A DNA stretch of 64,000 nucleotides. Origin: Dyadobacter sp. Its GTDB lineage: Bacteria; Bacteroidota; Bacteroidia; Cytophagales; Spirosomataceae. Location: positions 331,303 to 395,302 of the forward strand of contig NZ_JAGIAS010000004.1 in the NCBI RefSeq assembly GCF_017744695.1, written 5' to 3'. Both the position numbers and the translations under genes were made by a program. Shown one piece after another: positions 52,469 through 61,048 of this stretch (position 1 is the stretch's first letter; each line of letters starts with the position of its first letter). Below the pieces are notes generated by a model, which was given only the letters and a program-made list of their open reading frames with translations, did no database searches and was not told the DNA's origin.

Positions 52469-52566
52469 GGCTAACAGATGCAAGGACCTTTTCCTTCTCC
52501 ACAATCAACCCACAAATCGATAGATTCAAACCAGTTGGTAATGGTTGGAATCTTTTTTGAATTATC

Positions 52567-54114
52567 TCAAAAAGAATAGCGAACGGACCAGGATACTCCG
52601 TATAAATAAGGATGCGAATCGAGGCTTTGATTGGATTTGAAACCCGATGAGACAGCCTTTTGGTATGAACCCGTCAGGTTAGCAGCCCAGTTTGAAGAGA
52701 GCTTGTAATTTAATCGCAATCCCGTTGTCGCGGCCCAATTTGTACCACGGTAAATATCATCGCTCGCTGTGGTCCTGATAATATCTCCGGACGCCGATTC
52801 CAGTTCGTTTACCAGAAAGAAATTGGCCATCATCCCACCCAGCACCGAATAGCTGAATTTCTTGTCCGGATTTAATGTAAACCCGGCCTGAACCGGCAAT
52901 TGGAGGTATTGGTAATTATTGCTTACTTTCTTGGCCACATCAATATATAATGCACCATTATTGAAGCCCGCCGCTTTATCGGCAGCCGGACTATTCGCCG
53001 CGGTGTTCAAGCCCGCCAATGCATTCTCCAAAACATTCGAAGACAAACTGTTGTAGGGATTCAGCACATAACCTCCACCTTCGTAAGCCGAATTACCCCG
53101 GAGGTAGCTTATCCCGGTTTCCACAGACCAATGTTTCGACAACCGCACGCCGCCCTGGGTCTGTACCGCATACGAAGCCCGTGCTTCACTTGATCCGGTG
53201 GTCGCCCGCCTTTGGCTCACCGACTGTGCTGAAAAAGCCATAGGTGCTTCTTTCAGCTGCACATCCGGGTTAAACGATGCCGGCATCACACCCACTCCCG
53301 CAAAATATTCTTTCGGCTTTTTCTTCTTTACAGGCTCTTCAATTTGCAAGTGAGGGCGGAAGAAAACATGGCGTTTTTGTACATATACGTCCAGGTCGCT
53401 GTAAGGCAAAGAGGCCAGCAGCTGCGCTGAGATCGTTTTATTTTGATCCTCCCATCCGGCCGCGTTACTATTTCCTGCCGCTTTTACCACGGCAATTTCC
53501 GAAGGCTGCACGTTTTCAACAGCCACAGAGGCTGAATTAATTACCTCATTCACAGAGTCATATTTTGCAGCAGGTCTCTGCGTATCGACACCCACTCTCA
53601 CACCGGCCTGCTCAATCGCGGAGTTTGCAGTTTTGGCAAATGTATTTTCGCGCTCCTCATTCGCATTCCCGTTTCTCGCTGCCGCAATCTCTACCCTTGA
53701 TTCGATGGGCTCTTGTTGCCCAGCTTTTATTGATGCCGTTTTAGGCCCGCCTGCGGCAGCCACTTTCTCCGTATTCGGACTCTCACCCACGGACGGAGCA
53801 TGTTGAGCCGTTTCAGCACTTTCACTTTCCAATACACCTGCTGGTTTTCTGGTTACAGCCACTTGCGGGCTGTTACTATCGGTTTTAATACCCGACAACC
53901 AAAGTCCGCCGCCTACCAGCAGCAATGCAACGATCGACGCGGCGGCATACCACACTTTCGGTGACTGCCACCACATCGGAACAACCTTCTCCTGCTCCTT
54001 GTCAAGACGCGCTTCGATACCCTCCCACACAGACGGCGGGGGAGTTTCGCAAGCCTCCTGCAAGGCCTTTCTCCACTGATCCTCAAAATTGTTTATGTTG
54101 GACGGATCCATCAT
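52567..54114 (-). CDS. anti-sigma-like protein fused to an outer-membrane beta-barrel
   Basis: 515 residues from ATG 54114 (TTG 54117 and ATG 54111 are close alternatives). Residues 1-55 are a soluble N-terminal part (EDQWRKALQEACETPPPSVWEGIEARLDKEQE) typical of anti-sigma N-domains, then one membrane helix (VWYAAASIVALLLVGGGLWL, 55-75). A long low-complexity linker to about 265 (repeated Ala, Glu, Ser, Asn) follows, and then an outer-membrane barrel (EYFAGVGVMPASFNPDVQL onward, ending SWSVRYSF). The start overlaps the sigma gene by about 30 bases. The chain would have to run from the cytoplasm to the outer membrane. The barrel could be a sensor arm. Confidence 0.78.
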   Translation of the reverse strand: MMDPSNINNFEDQWRKALQEACETPPPSVWEGIEARLDKEQEKVVPMWWQSPKVWYAAASIVALLLVGGGLWLSGIKTDSNSPQVAVTRKPAGVLESESAETAQHAPSVGESPNTEKVAAAGGPKTASIKAGQQEPIESRVEIAAARNGNANEERENTFAKTANSAIEQAGVRVGVDTQRPAAKYDSVNEVINSASVAVENVQPSEIAVVKAAGNSNAAGWEDQNKTISAQLLASLPYSDLDVYVQKRHVFFRPHLQIEEPVKKKKPKEYFAGVGVMPASFNPDVQLKEAPMAFSAQSVSQRRATTGSSEARASYAVQTQGGVRLSKHWSVETGISYLRGNSAYEGGGYVLNPYNSLSSNVLENALAGLNTAANSPAADKAAGFNNGALYIDVAKKVSNNYQYLQLPVQAGFTLNPDKKFSYSVLGGMMANFFLVNELESASGDIIRTTASDDIYRGTNWAATTGLRLNYKLSSNWAANLTGSYQKAVSSGFKSNQSLDSHPYLYGVSWSVRYSF

Positions 54115-54652
54115 CAAATCTTTTTTCTTTGTTCAACTTCTGTTGAAGTAAGGTCCTGGCCCGAGAGTATTGTGACTTGGACGTTCCCTCGGAGATACCC
54201 AACATCTGGGCAATCTCATTGTGCTGGTAACCTTCAATCGCGTACAGATTGAAGATTGTCTGGCAACCGGGCGGCAATTCGCGGATCATTTCCATGAGTT
54301 GCTGCATCTGGAAATTCCCCAGCGTGAATTCCCTGTCCGACAAACCATTATGATGTACATCTATATCGTCGAGCTCTTTCAGGTATTTCTGCTGCCTCAA
54401 ATGGTTCAGCGCCGTATTCACGACCACCGACCTAAGCCAGTATTCCAGCGGGCTGTCGCTCCTGAAAGAATCTATGTTTTCGTAAATCTTGATGAAGGCA
54501 TCCTGCAACACATCCTCCGCATCGGCGCGGTTTTTCGTGTAGCGCAGACAAATAGCGAACAACTTACCCCCAAAAACATCATACAGCTGTTTCTGGGCGA
54601 TGCGGTTGCGCTGCTTGCAGCCTGTCACCAGTTCCTTTTCGTTAAACGTCAT
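54083..54652 (-). CDS. ECF-type RNA polymerase sigma factor
   Basis: 189 residues. Sigma region 2: VFGGKLFAICLRYTKNRADA, EDVLQDAFIKIYENIDSFR and LEYWLRSVVVNTALNHLRQ; region 4 (about 120-180): LPPGCQTIFNLYAIEGYQHNEIA with GISEGTSKSQYSRARTLLQQ. The 3' end overlaps the anti-sigma-like gene by about 32 bases, a common layout for Bacteroidota sigma/anti-sigma pairs. Unlike the factor at 9317, this one has a membrane partner. The 247-base gap to the next, divergent gene presumably holds its promoter, though I see no clear -7 box. Confidence 0.92.
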   Translation of the reverse strand: MTFNEKELVTGCKQRNRIAQKQLYDVFGGKLFAICLRYTKNRADAEDVLQDAFIKIYENIDSFRSDSPLEYWLRSVVVNTALNHLRQQKYLKELDDIDVHHNGLSDREFTLGNFQMQQLMEMIRELPPGCQTIFNLYAIEGYQHNEIAQMLGISEGTSKSQYSRARTLLQQKLNKEKRFDDGSVQHKQF

Positions 54653-54899
54653 CCGAAGGTTAGGGGTGCTTCGTTCGGGTTGTAAATAAATTCAGCACCT
54701 CTATCCATAAGATAGCCGATTACTGTTGCGTTATGATCCGGCCCGCTCTCTCGAGTCCGTCGTAAATTGTCTGACACCCTCATTATCAAAATGGTTGGAA
54801 CACCTCAAAAAACTATTGCCAAATGTTCGGTACATTACGCTAAGGAACTATTCAGAAGCGCATATCATTTAATAAGTACAACCTAAAATCTATCGCCCC

Positions 54900-55196
54900 A
54901 TGAGCCAATATATGGTTGAAATCCAGCTGCCGGCTGTCATGTCGGAAGATTTCACAGCAAAAATACCTGCTCAGAGAAAAAAGATTAATGAACTGATGGA
55001 GCAAGGAAGGCTGATGTCTTATGCTTTGTCCGACGACTATTCGAGACTCTGGTGTGTGGTTCGCGCAGAAACTGAATTTGAAGTTATGTCGCTCGTTTCG
55101 GAATTTCCGCTGATCGATTATATGGATCCCAAAATAACCAAGCTTATGTTCAATAATGTGGTAGCTCTTCGCTTGCCCATGTTTTCATTGAACTGA
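54900..55196 (+). CDS. muconolactone isomerase-like small protein
   Basis: 98 residues: MVEIQLPAVMSEDFTAKIPA, then KINELMEQGRLMSYALSDDYSRLW, VVRAETEFEVMSLVSEFPLIDYM, ending with a beta strand NNVVALRLPMF. The ferredoxin-like pattern (beta-alpha-beta-beta-alpha-beta) and MSEDF/ELMEQGRLMSYALS resemble the muconolactone delta-isomerase/YCII dimer families. No catechol pathway genes are nearby, so a true isomerase role is doubtful. It reads alone with a strong terminator. Confidence 0.6.
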   Translation: MSQYMVEIQLPAVMSEDFTAKIPAQRKKINELMEQGRLMSYALSDDYSRLWCVVRAETEFEVMSLVSEFPLIDYMDPKITKLMFNNVVALRLPMFSLN

Positions 55197-55217
55197 CACT
55201 AATTGAAGCTATTTTGT

Positions 55218-55249
55218 TGCCTCGTCGGCTATTCCGACGAGGCATTTTT
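55218..55249 (+). terminator. intrinsic terminator of the isomerase-like gene
   Basis: TGCCTCGTCGG (55218-55228), 5-base loop, CCGACGAGGCA (55234-55244), TTTTT (55245-55249). Confidence 0.9.
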
Positions 55250-55257
55250 ATTAGCAA

Positions 55258-55743
55258 TCAGAGTTTCCTGGTAATCAGGGAGGCTATTTTCTCCAAGGCT
55301 TCCTGATCGGTTTCATTGAAATCGTCGAGCTGATCGCTATCCACGTCCAGCACCATGGCAACGGTTCCGTTTCTGTGAAAAACCGGCACTACTATTTCGG
55401 AACGCGATGCAGAGCTGCACGCGATATGGCCTGGAAACTGCTCCACATCGGGCACGATAATCGTTTCCGCACGCGTATAGCTGGCGCCGCATACACCCTT
55501 GTGGAACGGTATGCGCGTACATGCAATCGGCCCCTGAAAAGGCCCCAATACCAATTGTCCTTCCTTAACTAAATAAAACCCTACCCAAAAAAAGCCGAGT
55601 GCTTCCTTTAAAACCGCAGTTATATTCGCGAGGTTAGCCGTAAGGTCACTTTCATCGGCAATCAGCGCTTCGATTTGTGGAAAAAGCACTTCATAAACTT
55701 GTCTTCTGCTTGTATCCGTCGGTATGAATAATGTTTCTGCCAT
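55258..55743 (-). CDS. msrC: free methionine-(R)-sulfoxide reductase (GAF domain)
   Basis: 161 residues, one GAF domain. The three Cys of the fRMsr active site are found: GPIACTRIPFHKGVCGAS supplies two, HIACSSASRSEIVVPV the third, with the family Asp in LDVDSDQLDDF near the end. It reduces free methionine-R-sulfoxide in the cytosol. The gene reads alone; its 3' end nearly meets the terminator of the gene at 54900. Confidence 0.88.
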   Translation of the reverse strand: MAETLFIPTDTSRRQVYEVLFPQIEALIADESDLTANLANITAVLKEALGFFWVGFYLVKEGQLVLGPFQGPIACTRIPFHKGVCGASYTRAETIIVPDVEQFPGHIACSSASRSEIVVPVFHRNGTVAMVLDVDSDQLDDFNETDQEALEKIASLITRKL

Positions 55744-55850
55744 AATCGTAAAATACTTTTCGATTTCTGGTTAACACAGATGCCTTTTGAATAGTTACAA
55801 ATACGATGAAAATGCGCTCTCGCCCAGCCTTTAATAGCATTCATCCGTCG

Positions 55851-55858
55851 TATATTTG
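55851..55858 (+). promoter_or_regulatory. candidate -7 box for purU
   Basis: TATATTTG fits TAnnTTTG, 29 bases before the ATG at 55888; -33 element unclear. Confidence 0.33.
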
Positions 55859-55887
55859 AGGCCCACTAAGCGTTAGAAGTAGACCCC

Positions 55888-56721
55888 ATGAGTCAAAGAC
55901 ATATCTTATTAATGGACGGCCCCGATCATAAGGGGCTGATCTATCATGTTACCCGCATTCTCTTTGCCCATAATCAGAATATCATTAGCAACGACGAGTA
56001 CGTAAGTCCTTCGCGCTATTTCTTTATGCGTACAGAATTTGAGGGAGACACGGATATACCCGAATTATTAAAAGCGCTACAATCCGAATTACCGGGCGGA
56101 CTGAACCTGCGGATTAATCCTAAGAAGAACAAGGATATTGTGCTGATGGTCACCAAGGAGCACCATTGCCTGGGCGAACTGCTCATCCGCTATGCATTCA
56201 ATGAGCTGGATGCCACTATTCTGGCAGTCGTAAGTAACTATAATACCTTACAGCCACTCGTGGGCAAATTCGGGATACCGTTTCATTTTATTTCACATGA
56301 AAATAAGAGTCGGGAAGAACATGAAGAAGCGATACTGAGGACATTAGATATTTACCGTCCCGATTACGTGGTGCTGGCCAAATACATGCGTATCATCACG
56401 CCACAATTTGTCGAGCGCTTTCCAAACCGGATCGTGAATATTCATCATTCGTTCCTTCCTGCATTTATCGGGGCAAACCCTTACCGGCAGGCATACGAAC
56501 GCGGGGTGAAAATCATTGGAGCAACCGCGCATTTTGTAAATAATGATCTCGACGAAGGTCCGATCATTGCGCAAGATGTGAAGGAAGTCGATCACAAACT
56601 GACCGCTTCGGATATGGCTACTTTGGGAAAAGATACGGAAAAAGCAGTGTTGTCGAAGGCACTGAAACTGGTGTTTAACGACCGGGTTTTCATTCACCAC
56701 AACCGTACCATTATCCTATAA
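55888..56721 (+). CDS. purU: formyltetrahydrofolate deformylase
   Basis: 277 residues. An N-terminal ACT domain (MDGPDHKGLIYHVTRILFAH, about 1-80) is followed by a formyltransferase fold: KNKDIVLMVTKEHHCLGELLIR, GIPFHFISHENKSREEHEEA, VLAKYMRIITPQFVERFPNR and the catalytic VNIHHSFLPAFIGANPYRQA with HFVNNDLDEGPIIAQDV. It releases formate from 10-formyl-THF to balance one-carbon units. Monocistronic with a terminator shared in position with leuA. Confidence 0.93.
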   Translation: MSQRHILLMDGPDHKGLIYHVTRILFAHNQNIISNDEYVSPSRYFFMRTEFEGDTDIPELLKALQSELPGGLNLRINPKKNKDIVLMVTKEHHCLGELLIRYAFNELDATILAVVSNYNTLQPLVGKFGIPFHFISHENKSREEHEEAILRTLDIYRPDYVVLAKYMRIITPQFVERFPNRIVNIHHSFLPAFIGANPYRQAYERGVKIIGATAHFVNNDLDEGPIIAQDVKEVDHKLTASDMATLGKDTEKAVLSKALKLVFNDRVFIHHNRTIIL

Positions 56722-56728
56722 AACAAAG

Positions 56729-56763
56729 AAAAAGCCCTTAGTCAGAATCACCGAGGGCTTTTT
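56729..56763 (+). terminator. bidirectional terminator between purU and leuA
   Basis: AAAAAGCCCT (56729-56738) with AGGGCTTTTT (56754-56763), loop 15. T tracts occur on both strands, so it serves both convergent genes. Confidence 0.85.
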
Positions 56764-56862
56764 GCAATCTGATGGATGTTATTGAATATGTAATCTTACA
56801 AAAAATTCTTTAAAACATCAAATTCAGATTCAAGCTGTTAACTAATTCTAAGGATATTCTAA

Positions 56863-58017
56863 TTAAACTGCTTCTGCTGTACGCACCAGCTCAACCAGAT
56901 CCCCGTCGTTTACTTCTTTCTTGATATCGGCTACTTCGAGAAAGCGCGTGTACAACTCGTCGAGCACAGGTTTTTCGAAAGAGAATCCAAGTAACTCCAG
57001 ACGGTGCTTCAATGCATGGCGTCCGCTGCGTGCTGTTAACACGATGTCCGACTTATCAACGCCCACATCCTGCGGGTTCATGATCTCGTAGTTCAGGTTG
57101 TTTTTCAGGAAGCCGTCCTGGTGAATACCCGATGAGTGTGCAAATGCATTGCGCCCAACGATCGCCTTGTTTGCCTGCACCGGCATGCGCATCATTTTCG
57201 ACACCAATTGGCTGGTCGGATAGATATGCTGCGTGTTAATGCCCGTTTCCAGGCCCAACTCCTGGTGCACTTTCAATGCCATTACCACCTCTTCCAACGA
57301 AGTGTTACCGGCACGCTCGCCGATACCGTTGATAGTCACCTCTACCTGACGCGCGCCCTGATTGATACCCGCGATAGAGTTCGCAGTTGCCAACCCGAGG
57401 TCGTTATGGCAGTGGATCGAAATAGTGGCTTTATGAATATTCGAAACATGTTCGAATATGTATTTGATTTTGTTTCCGTACTCGTCAGGCAGGCAGTAAC
57501 CTGTCGTGTCAGGAATATTAACTACCGTTGCCCCCGCACCAATCACCGCTTCTACCAGTTGGGAAAGGAAAGCGAGGTCGGCACGGCCTGCATCTTCACA
57601 GTAAAATTCCACATCTTCCACCTTGGTTTTAGCATATTTCGTAGCCGCGATCGCTCTTTCGATGATTTTCTCGCGGGTCGTGTTGAATTTATGCTGAATG
57701 TGAATGTCCGACGATCCGATTCCGGTGTGGATCCGTGCCCGTTTAGCATACTGCAATGCATCCGCTGCCGCGTCGATATCGCCTTGCACCGCACGTGAAA
57801 GCGCACAAATGATCGGCTCACGCACAGCTTTGGAGATTTCTACCACAGAACGAAAATCTCCGGGACTTGAAACCGGGAAGCCGGCTTCGATGATATCTAC
57901 CCCCAGCTTTTCGAGTTGTGTGGCAACAACAATTTTTTCCTCTGTGGTCAATTGGCTGCCCGGCACCTGCTCGCCGTCTCGTAAAGTAGTGTCGAAGATC
58001 TGAACTCGATTACTCAT
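56863..58017 (-). CDS. leuA: 2-isopropylmalate synthase lacking the regulatory domain
   Basis: 384 residues. The HMGL-like TIM barrel is complete: [17 protein letters not shown] near the start, [27 protein letters not shown], and the metal/His block [20 protein letters not shown] with [19 protein letters not shown]. After the linker part ([15 protein letters not shown]) the protein ends at about 384 where full LeuA proteins (about 510) carry a leucine-sensing dimer domain. It condenses 2-oxoisovalerate with acetyl-CoA. Loss of the feedback domain is notable because expression appears to be controlled instead by a leader attenuator (58067-58188). Last gene of the leu operon. Confidence 0.9.
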   Translation of the reverse strand: MSNRVQIFDTTLRDGEQVPGSQLTTEEKIVVATQLEKLGVDIIEAGFPVSSPGDFRSVVEISKAVREPIICALSRAVQGDIDAAADALQYAKRARIHTGIGSSDIHIQHKFNTTREKIIERAIAATKYAKTKVEDVEFYCEDAGRADLAFLSQLVEAVIGAGATVVNIPDTTGYCLPDEYGNKIKYIFEHVSNIHKATISIHCHNDLGLATANSIAGINQGARQVEVTINGIGERAGNTSLEEVVMALKVHQELGLETGINTQHIYPTSQLVSKMMRMPVQANKAIVGRNAFAHSSGIHQDGFLKNNLNYEIMNPQDVGVDKSDIVLTARSGRHALKHRLELLGFSFEKPVLDELYTRFLEVADIKKEVNDGDLVELVRTAEAV

Positions 58018-58066
58018 TGGTGGGTATTAATTTTTTTATGGGACACGAATTTAACAATATTTCAGG

Positions 58067-58132
58067 CAATATAAAACCCTTTCCTTGTCACGGGAAAGGG
58101 TCTGTAACTTATCAAAACATAACCTTTCCCGG
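58067..58132 (-). promoter_or_regulatory. leucine attenuator hairpins before leuA
   Basis: Three segments on minus: 1 = CGGGAAAGG (58131-58123), 2 = ACCCTTTCCCG (58101-58091), 3 = GGAAAGGGT (58084-58076). 1 pairs with 2 over nine bases (antiterminator); 2 pairs with 3 over nine bases followed by TTTATATT (terminator). The two structures exclude each other. Segment 1 starts three bases after the leader stop codon. Confidence 0.78.
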
Positions 58133-58134
58133 CC

Positions 58135-58188
58135 TCACGGTAGCTGCTGGAGATTGAGAATGAGGTTATCTTGTTGGCTCATGTTCAT
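58135..58188 (-). CDS. leuA leader peptide, 17 codons
   Basis: Reads MNMSQQDNLILNLQQLP then TGA. Leu codons are at positions 9, 11, 13 and 16 (CTC, CTC, CTC, CTA), with one Ile. Promoter 35 bases upstream, attenuator hairpins directly after the stop codon. A second ATG (codon 3) is possible as start. The composition and position are those of a control peptide: stalling at Leu codons should free segment 1 to pair with segment 2. Confidence 0.75.
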   Translation of the reverse strand: MNMSQQDNLILNLQQLP

Positions 58189-58222
58189 GTTGCGAAATTT
58201 CGCTCACCGCGATTTTCTTCTG

Positions 58223-58253
58223 CAAAGAAAGCACAAGTTTTGAATGCAACAAA
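58223..58253 (-). promoter_or_regulatory. promoter of the leuA leader transcript
   Basis: Minus: TTTG (58253-58250), 19 bases, TTTCTTTG (58230-58223). One mismatch from TAnnTTTG, ideal spacing. The start of transcription would fall about 28 bases before the leader ATG. Confidence 0.55.
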
Positions 58254-58280
58254 TATTGTTTGGCAAAACTTTGAAATTTT

Positions 58281-59351
58281 TTAAATTCTTTTCAAAAGCT
58301 CTTCGCCAGCCTGTTGGGTATTCAGGATCTTGTCAGCCGGTGTGGTTACATCGGCAATGTCACGAGTTCTGAAACCATCTTTCAGCAACTTGTCAACCGC
58401 CGAAATAATCGCTTCCGATTCTTCTTTCAAACCAAATGAAATATCGAGGAGCAATGCAGCAGAAAGTACTGATGCCAAGGGATTTGCAACACCTTTACCG
58501 GTAATGTCGTGGGCTGAGCCGTGGATCGGCTCGTAAACGCCGGTGCTATCGCCAACAGACGCCGAAGCGAGCATTCCCATCGATCCGGCGATCTGGCTAG
58601 CCTCGTCGGTAAGGATATCTCCGAACAAATTAGCAGTCACAACTACGTCAAAACGCTTAGGATCTTTGATGAGCATCATCGCCGCTGCATCCACGAACTG
58701 GTGCTCAACGGTAATGTCCGGATATTCAGGAGCCAATGCCTGAACCACTTCACGCCACAGACGGCTGGTCTCGAGAACGTTTGCCTTATCTACAGAGCAA
58801 AGACGTTTTCCACGCGTACGCGCGGCTTCGAAAGCTTTACGAGCAATGCGCTCTACCTCGTAACGGCTGTATTCCGCGATGTCGTAGGCAGTATTGTTGT
58901 CGTTTTTGCGGCCTTTTTCTCCAAAATAAATATCGCCGGTAAGCTCACGGAAGAAAAGGATATCCGAACCTTTCAAAATTTCAGGACGGATAGAAGAAGC
59001 CCCCAGCAACTCATCGAACAACTTGATCGGACGAAGGTTAGCATACAAACCAAGCTCCTTACGCATTTTCAGCAAGCCTTGCTCAGGGCGAACTTTGGCA
59101 GTAGGATCATTGTCATATTTCGGGTGACCAACCGCACCAAAAAGGATCGCATCGGAATTACGCATCTTTTCCAATGTCTCGTCGGGAAGCGGGTTACCTG
59201 TCGCTTCGATGGCCACGTGGCCCATCAATGCTTCGTCGTAAGTGAATTCATGACCGAATTTCTCGGCGATTTTTACCAACACTGCCTTTCCTACCTCTGT
59301 AACTTCTTGTCCGATTCCGTCGCCCGGAACGATAAGGATATGCTTTTTCAT
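58281..59351 (-). CDS. leuB: 3-isopropylmalate dehydrogenase
   Basis: 356 residues. ILIVPGDGIGQEVTEVGKAVL start, LLKMRKELGLYANLRPIKLF, RELTGDIYFGEKGRK, and LFGDILTDEASQIAGSMGMLASAS with YEPIHGSAHDITGKGVANPLAS, the classical beta-decarboxylating dehydrogenase signature. It oxidises 3-isopropylmalate to 2-oxoisocaproate. It lies between leuA2/cimA-like (27-base gap) and leuA; the leuA promoter and attenuator come right after its stop. Confidence 0.95.
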   Translation of the reverse strand: MKKHILIVPGDGIGQEVTEVGKAVLVKIAEKFGHEFTYDEALMGHVAIEATGNPLPDETLEKMRNSDAILFGAVGHPKYDNDPTAKVRPEQGLLKMRKELGLYANLRPIKLFDELLGASSIRPEILKGSDILFFRELTGDIYFGEKGRKNDNNTAYDIAEYSRYEVERIARKAFEAARTRGKRLCSVDKANVLETSRLWREVVQALAPEYPDITVEHQFVDAAAMMLIKDPKRFDVVVTANLFGDILTDEASQIAGSMGMLASASVGDSTGVYEPIHGSAHDITGKGVANPLASVLSAALLLDISFGLKEESEAIISAVDKLLKDGFRTRDIADVTTPADKILNTQQAGEELLKRI

Positions 59352-59378
59352 TAAGTGGTTTAATTGATAATCAACAAA

Positions 59379-60941
59379 TTATAAAGTAATGATTGGCTCG
59401 GGGGTAATCTTATGATCGGGAACACCGATCAGGTTCAGCATTTTCTGGGTAGCCTTGATCGCCGCAAACGTCTGATCTGAGTCCAAACCACGCGTTTTGA
59501 CTTCCTTGCCATTGATTTCCCAGGTAATGATCGTTTCGCACAATGCATCTGTCTTACCACCCGGCGGAATCCGCACGGTATAGTCGCTCAGCATAGGCAG
59601 GTCGATTCCCTTTTTTGCGTAAATCTTCTTCAATGCATTCATAAATGCATCGTATTGACCGTCGCCCTGCGCATTTTCCTCAAAAACCTCCTCGCCAAAA
59701 GATATCTGCAATGTGGCAGAAGGTTTCAGGTTTTTAGAATGCGTGAGCACGTAATTGGTAATAACGACCTTTTCTTCGATCGCGTCACTATCGAGAATAT
59801 CGGAGATAATGTAAGGCAAATCCTCCGGCGTTACCACTTCCTTGCGGTCGCCAAGCTCGATAATGCGTTGCGTTACCTTTTTAAGGTCTGCGTCTGAGAG
59901 CGAAATCCCCAGATCGCGCAGGTTGTTTTCGATATTCGCCTTTCCGGAAGTTTTACCCAATGCATACAAGCGCTGACGTCCGAAACGCTCCGGCATCAGT
60001 TTGCTGAAATAGAGATTGTTCTTTTTATCACCATCTGCATGAATACCGGCAGTTTGCGTAAAAACGCTCTCCCCTACAATAGGTTTATTCGCAGGAATGC
60101 GGATACCCGAAAACGTCTCCACCAGCTTGCTGATCGAGTACAGCGACTTTTCATTCACGGCCGTCGTGCATTCGGGCATCAGGTCATTGATCACCGCGAT
60201 CGTGCTCGCAAGCGGTGCGTTACCTGTGCGCTCGCCCATACCGTTCACCGTCAGGTGTAACCCATGCGCACCTGCGCGAAGTGCTTCCATCACATTTGCC
60301 ACGCTCAGGTCATAGTCGTTATGTGCATGGAATTCGAAATGGTGGTTCGGATAACGATCCACAATCTCCTTCACGAATGCATATGACTCGGAAGGGGTCA
60401 GAACGCCCAGTGTATCAGGCAATAAGATGCGCTTTACAGGCAACGTGGTCAGAAAATCCAGTGATTGGAATACATATTCTTTCGAGTTACGCATTCCATT
60501 GCTCCAATCTTCTAGGTACACATTGCATTGAATGCCCTTAGTCTCTGCGAGTTCAACTACATTCCGAATATCTTCGAAATGCGCTTCCGGCGATTTTTTG
60601 AGCTGATGGGTCAAATGGTTCAGCGACCCTTTCGTGAGGAGGTTCATCACTTTCGCACCAGCCTGCACCATCCAGTTAATGGACGCATCGCCGTCGACAA
60701 ATGTGAGTACTTCTATTTTATCCAGAAAACCATTCTTCCCCGCCCAATCCGTGATTTTCTTAACCGCCTGAAATTCTCCCTCCGACACACGTGCCGAGGC
60801 CACTTCAATGCGATCGACCTTCACTTCCTGCAACAGGATCTGGGCGATGGTCAGTTTTTCTGATGCGGAAAACGACACCCCGCTGGTTTGTTCACCATCG
60901 CGGAGTGTCGTGTCCATTATTTCAATGTAGCGACTAGTCAT
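59379..60941 (-). CDS. second 2-isopropylmalate/citramalate synthase-like enzyme with regulatory domain
   Basis: 520 residues, the full length. Catalytic barrel: [74 protein letters not shown]-terminal dimer/regulatory domain about 395-520 (LQISFGEEVFEENAQGDGQY, then VRIPPGGKTDALCETIITWE). The VSFSASEKLTI start and the LEDWSNGMR motif are of the citramalate-synthase (CimA)-like group rather than LeuA. It could make citramalate for isoleucine or be a second LeuA. It is preceded by heptamer arrays. Confidence 0.85.
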   Translation of the reverse strand: MTSRYIEIMDTTLRDGEQTSGVSFSASEKLTIAQILLQEVKVDRIEVASARVSEGEFQAVKKITDWAGKNGFLDKIEVLTFVDGDASINWMVQAGAKVMNLLTKGSLNHLTHQLKKSPEAHFEDIRNVVELAETKGIQCNVYLEDWSNGMRNSKEYVFQSLDFLTTLPVKRILLPDTLGVLTPSESYAFVKEIVDRYPNHHFEFHAHNDYDLSVANVMEALRAGAHGLHLTVNGMGERTGNAPLASTIAVINDLMPECTTAVNEKSLYSISKLVETFSGIRIPANKPIVGESVFTQTAGIHADGDKKNNLYFSKLMPERFGRQRLYALGKTSGKANIENNLRDLGISLSDADLKKVTQRIIELGDRKEVVTPEDLPYIISDILDSDAIEEKVVITNYVLTHSKNLKPSATLQISFGEEVFEENAQGDGQYDAFMNALKKIYAKKGIDLPMLSDYTVRIPPGGKTDALCETIITWEINGKEVKTRGLDSDQTFAAIKATQKMLNLIGVPDHKITPEPIITL

Positions 60942-60943
60942 AA

Positions 60944-61048
60944 GCGGCTGTCGGCGGTCGGATTTCGGCTATCGGCGGTCGGGTGTTGGCTGTCAGAAAA
61001 ATGTGATAGCCAATTGCCGATTGCCGACGGCCGATAGCCGATTGCCGT
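60944..61048. repeat. inverted arrays of 7-base repeats filling the leuD/leuA2 gap
   Basis: Seven direct units on plus (GCGGCTG, TCGGCGG, TCGGATT, TCGGCTA, TCGGCGG, TCGGGTG, TTGGCTG; 60944-60992), a 14-base spacer, then six inverted units (TAGCCAA, TTGCCGA, TTGCCGA, CGGCCGA, TAGCCGA, TTGCCGT; 61007-61048). Arms can pair in each TCGGC/GCCGA core, giving a long imperfect hairpin. Confidence 0.85.

Noticed and set aside
58521-59354. 277-residue open frame antisense to leuB
   Set aside because: Shadow of leuB; no recognisable domain and no start context.
60944-61048. CRISPR-like repeat array
   Set aside because: The period is 7 bases without spacers, units are degenerate and inverted, and no cas gene is near.
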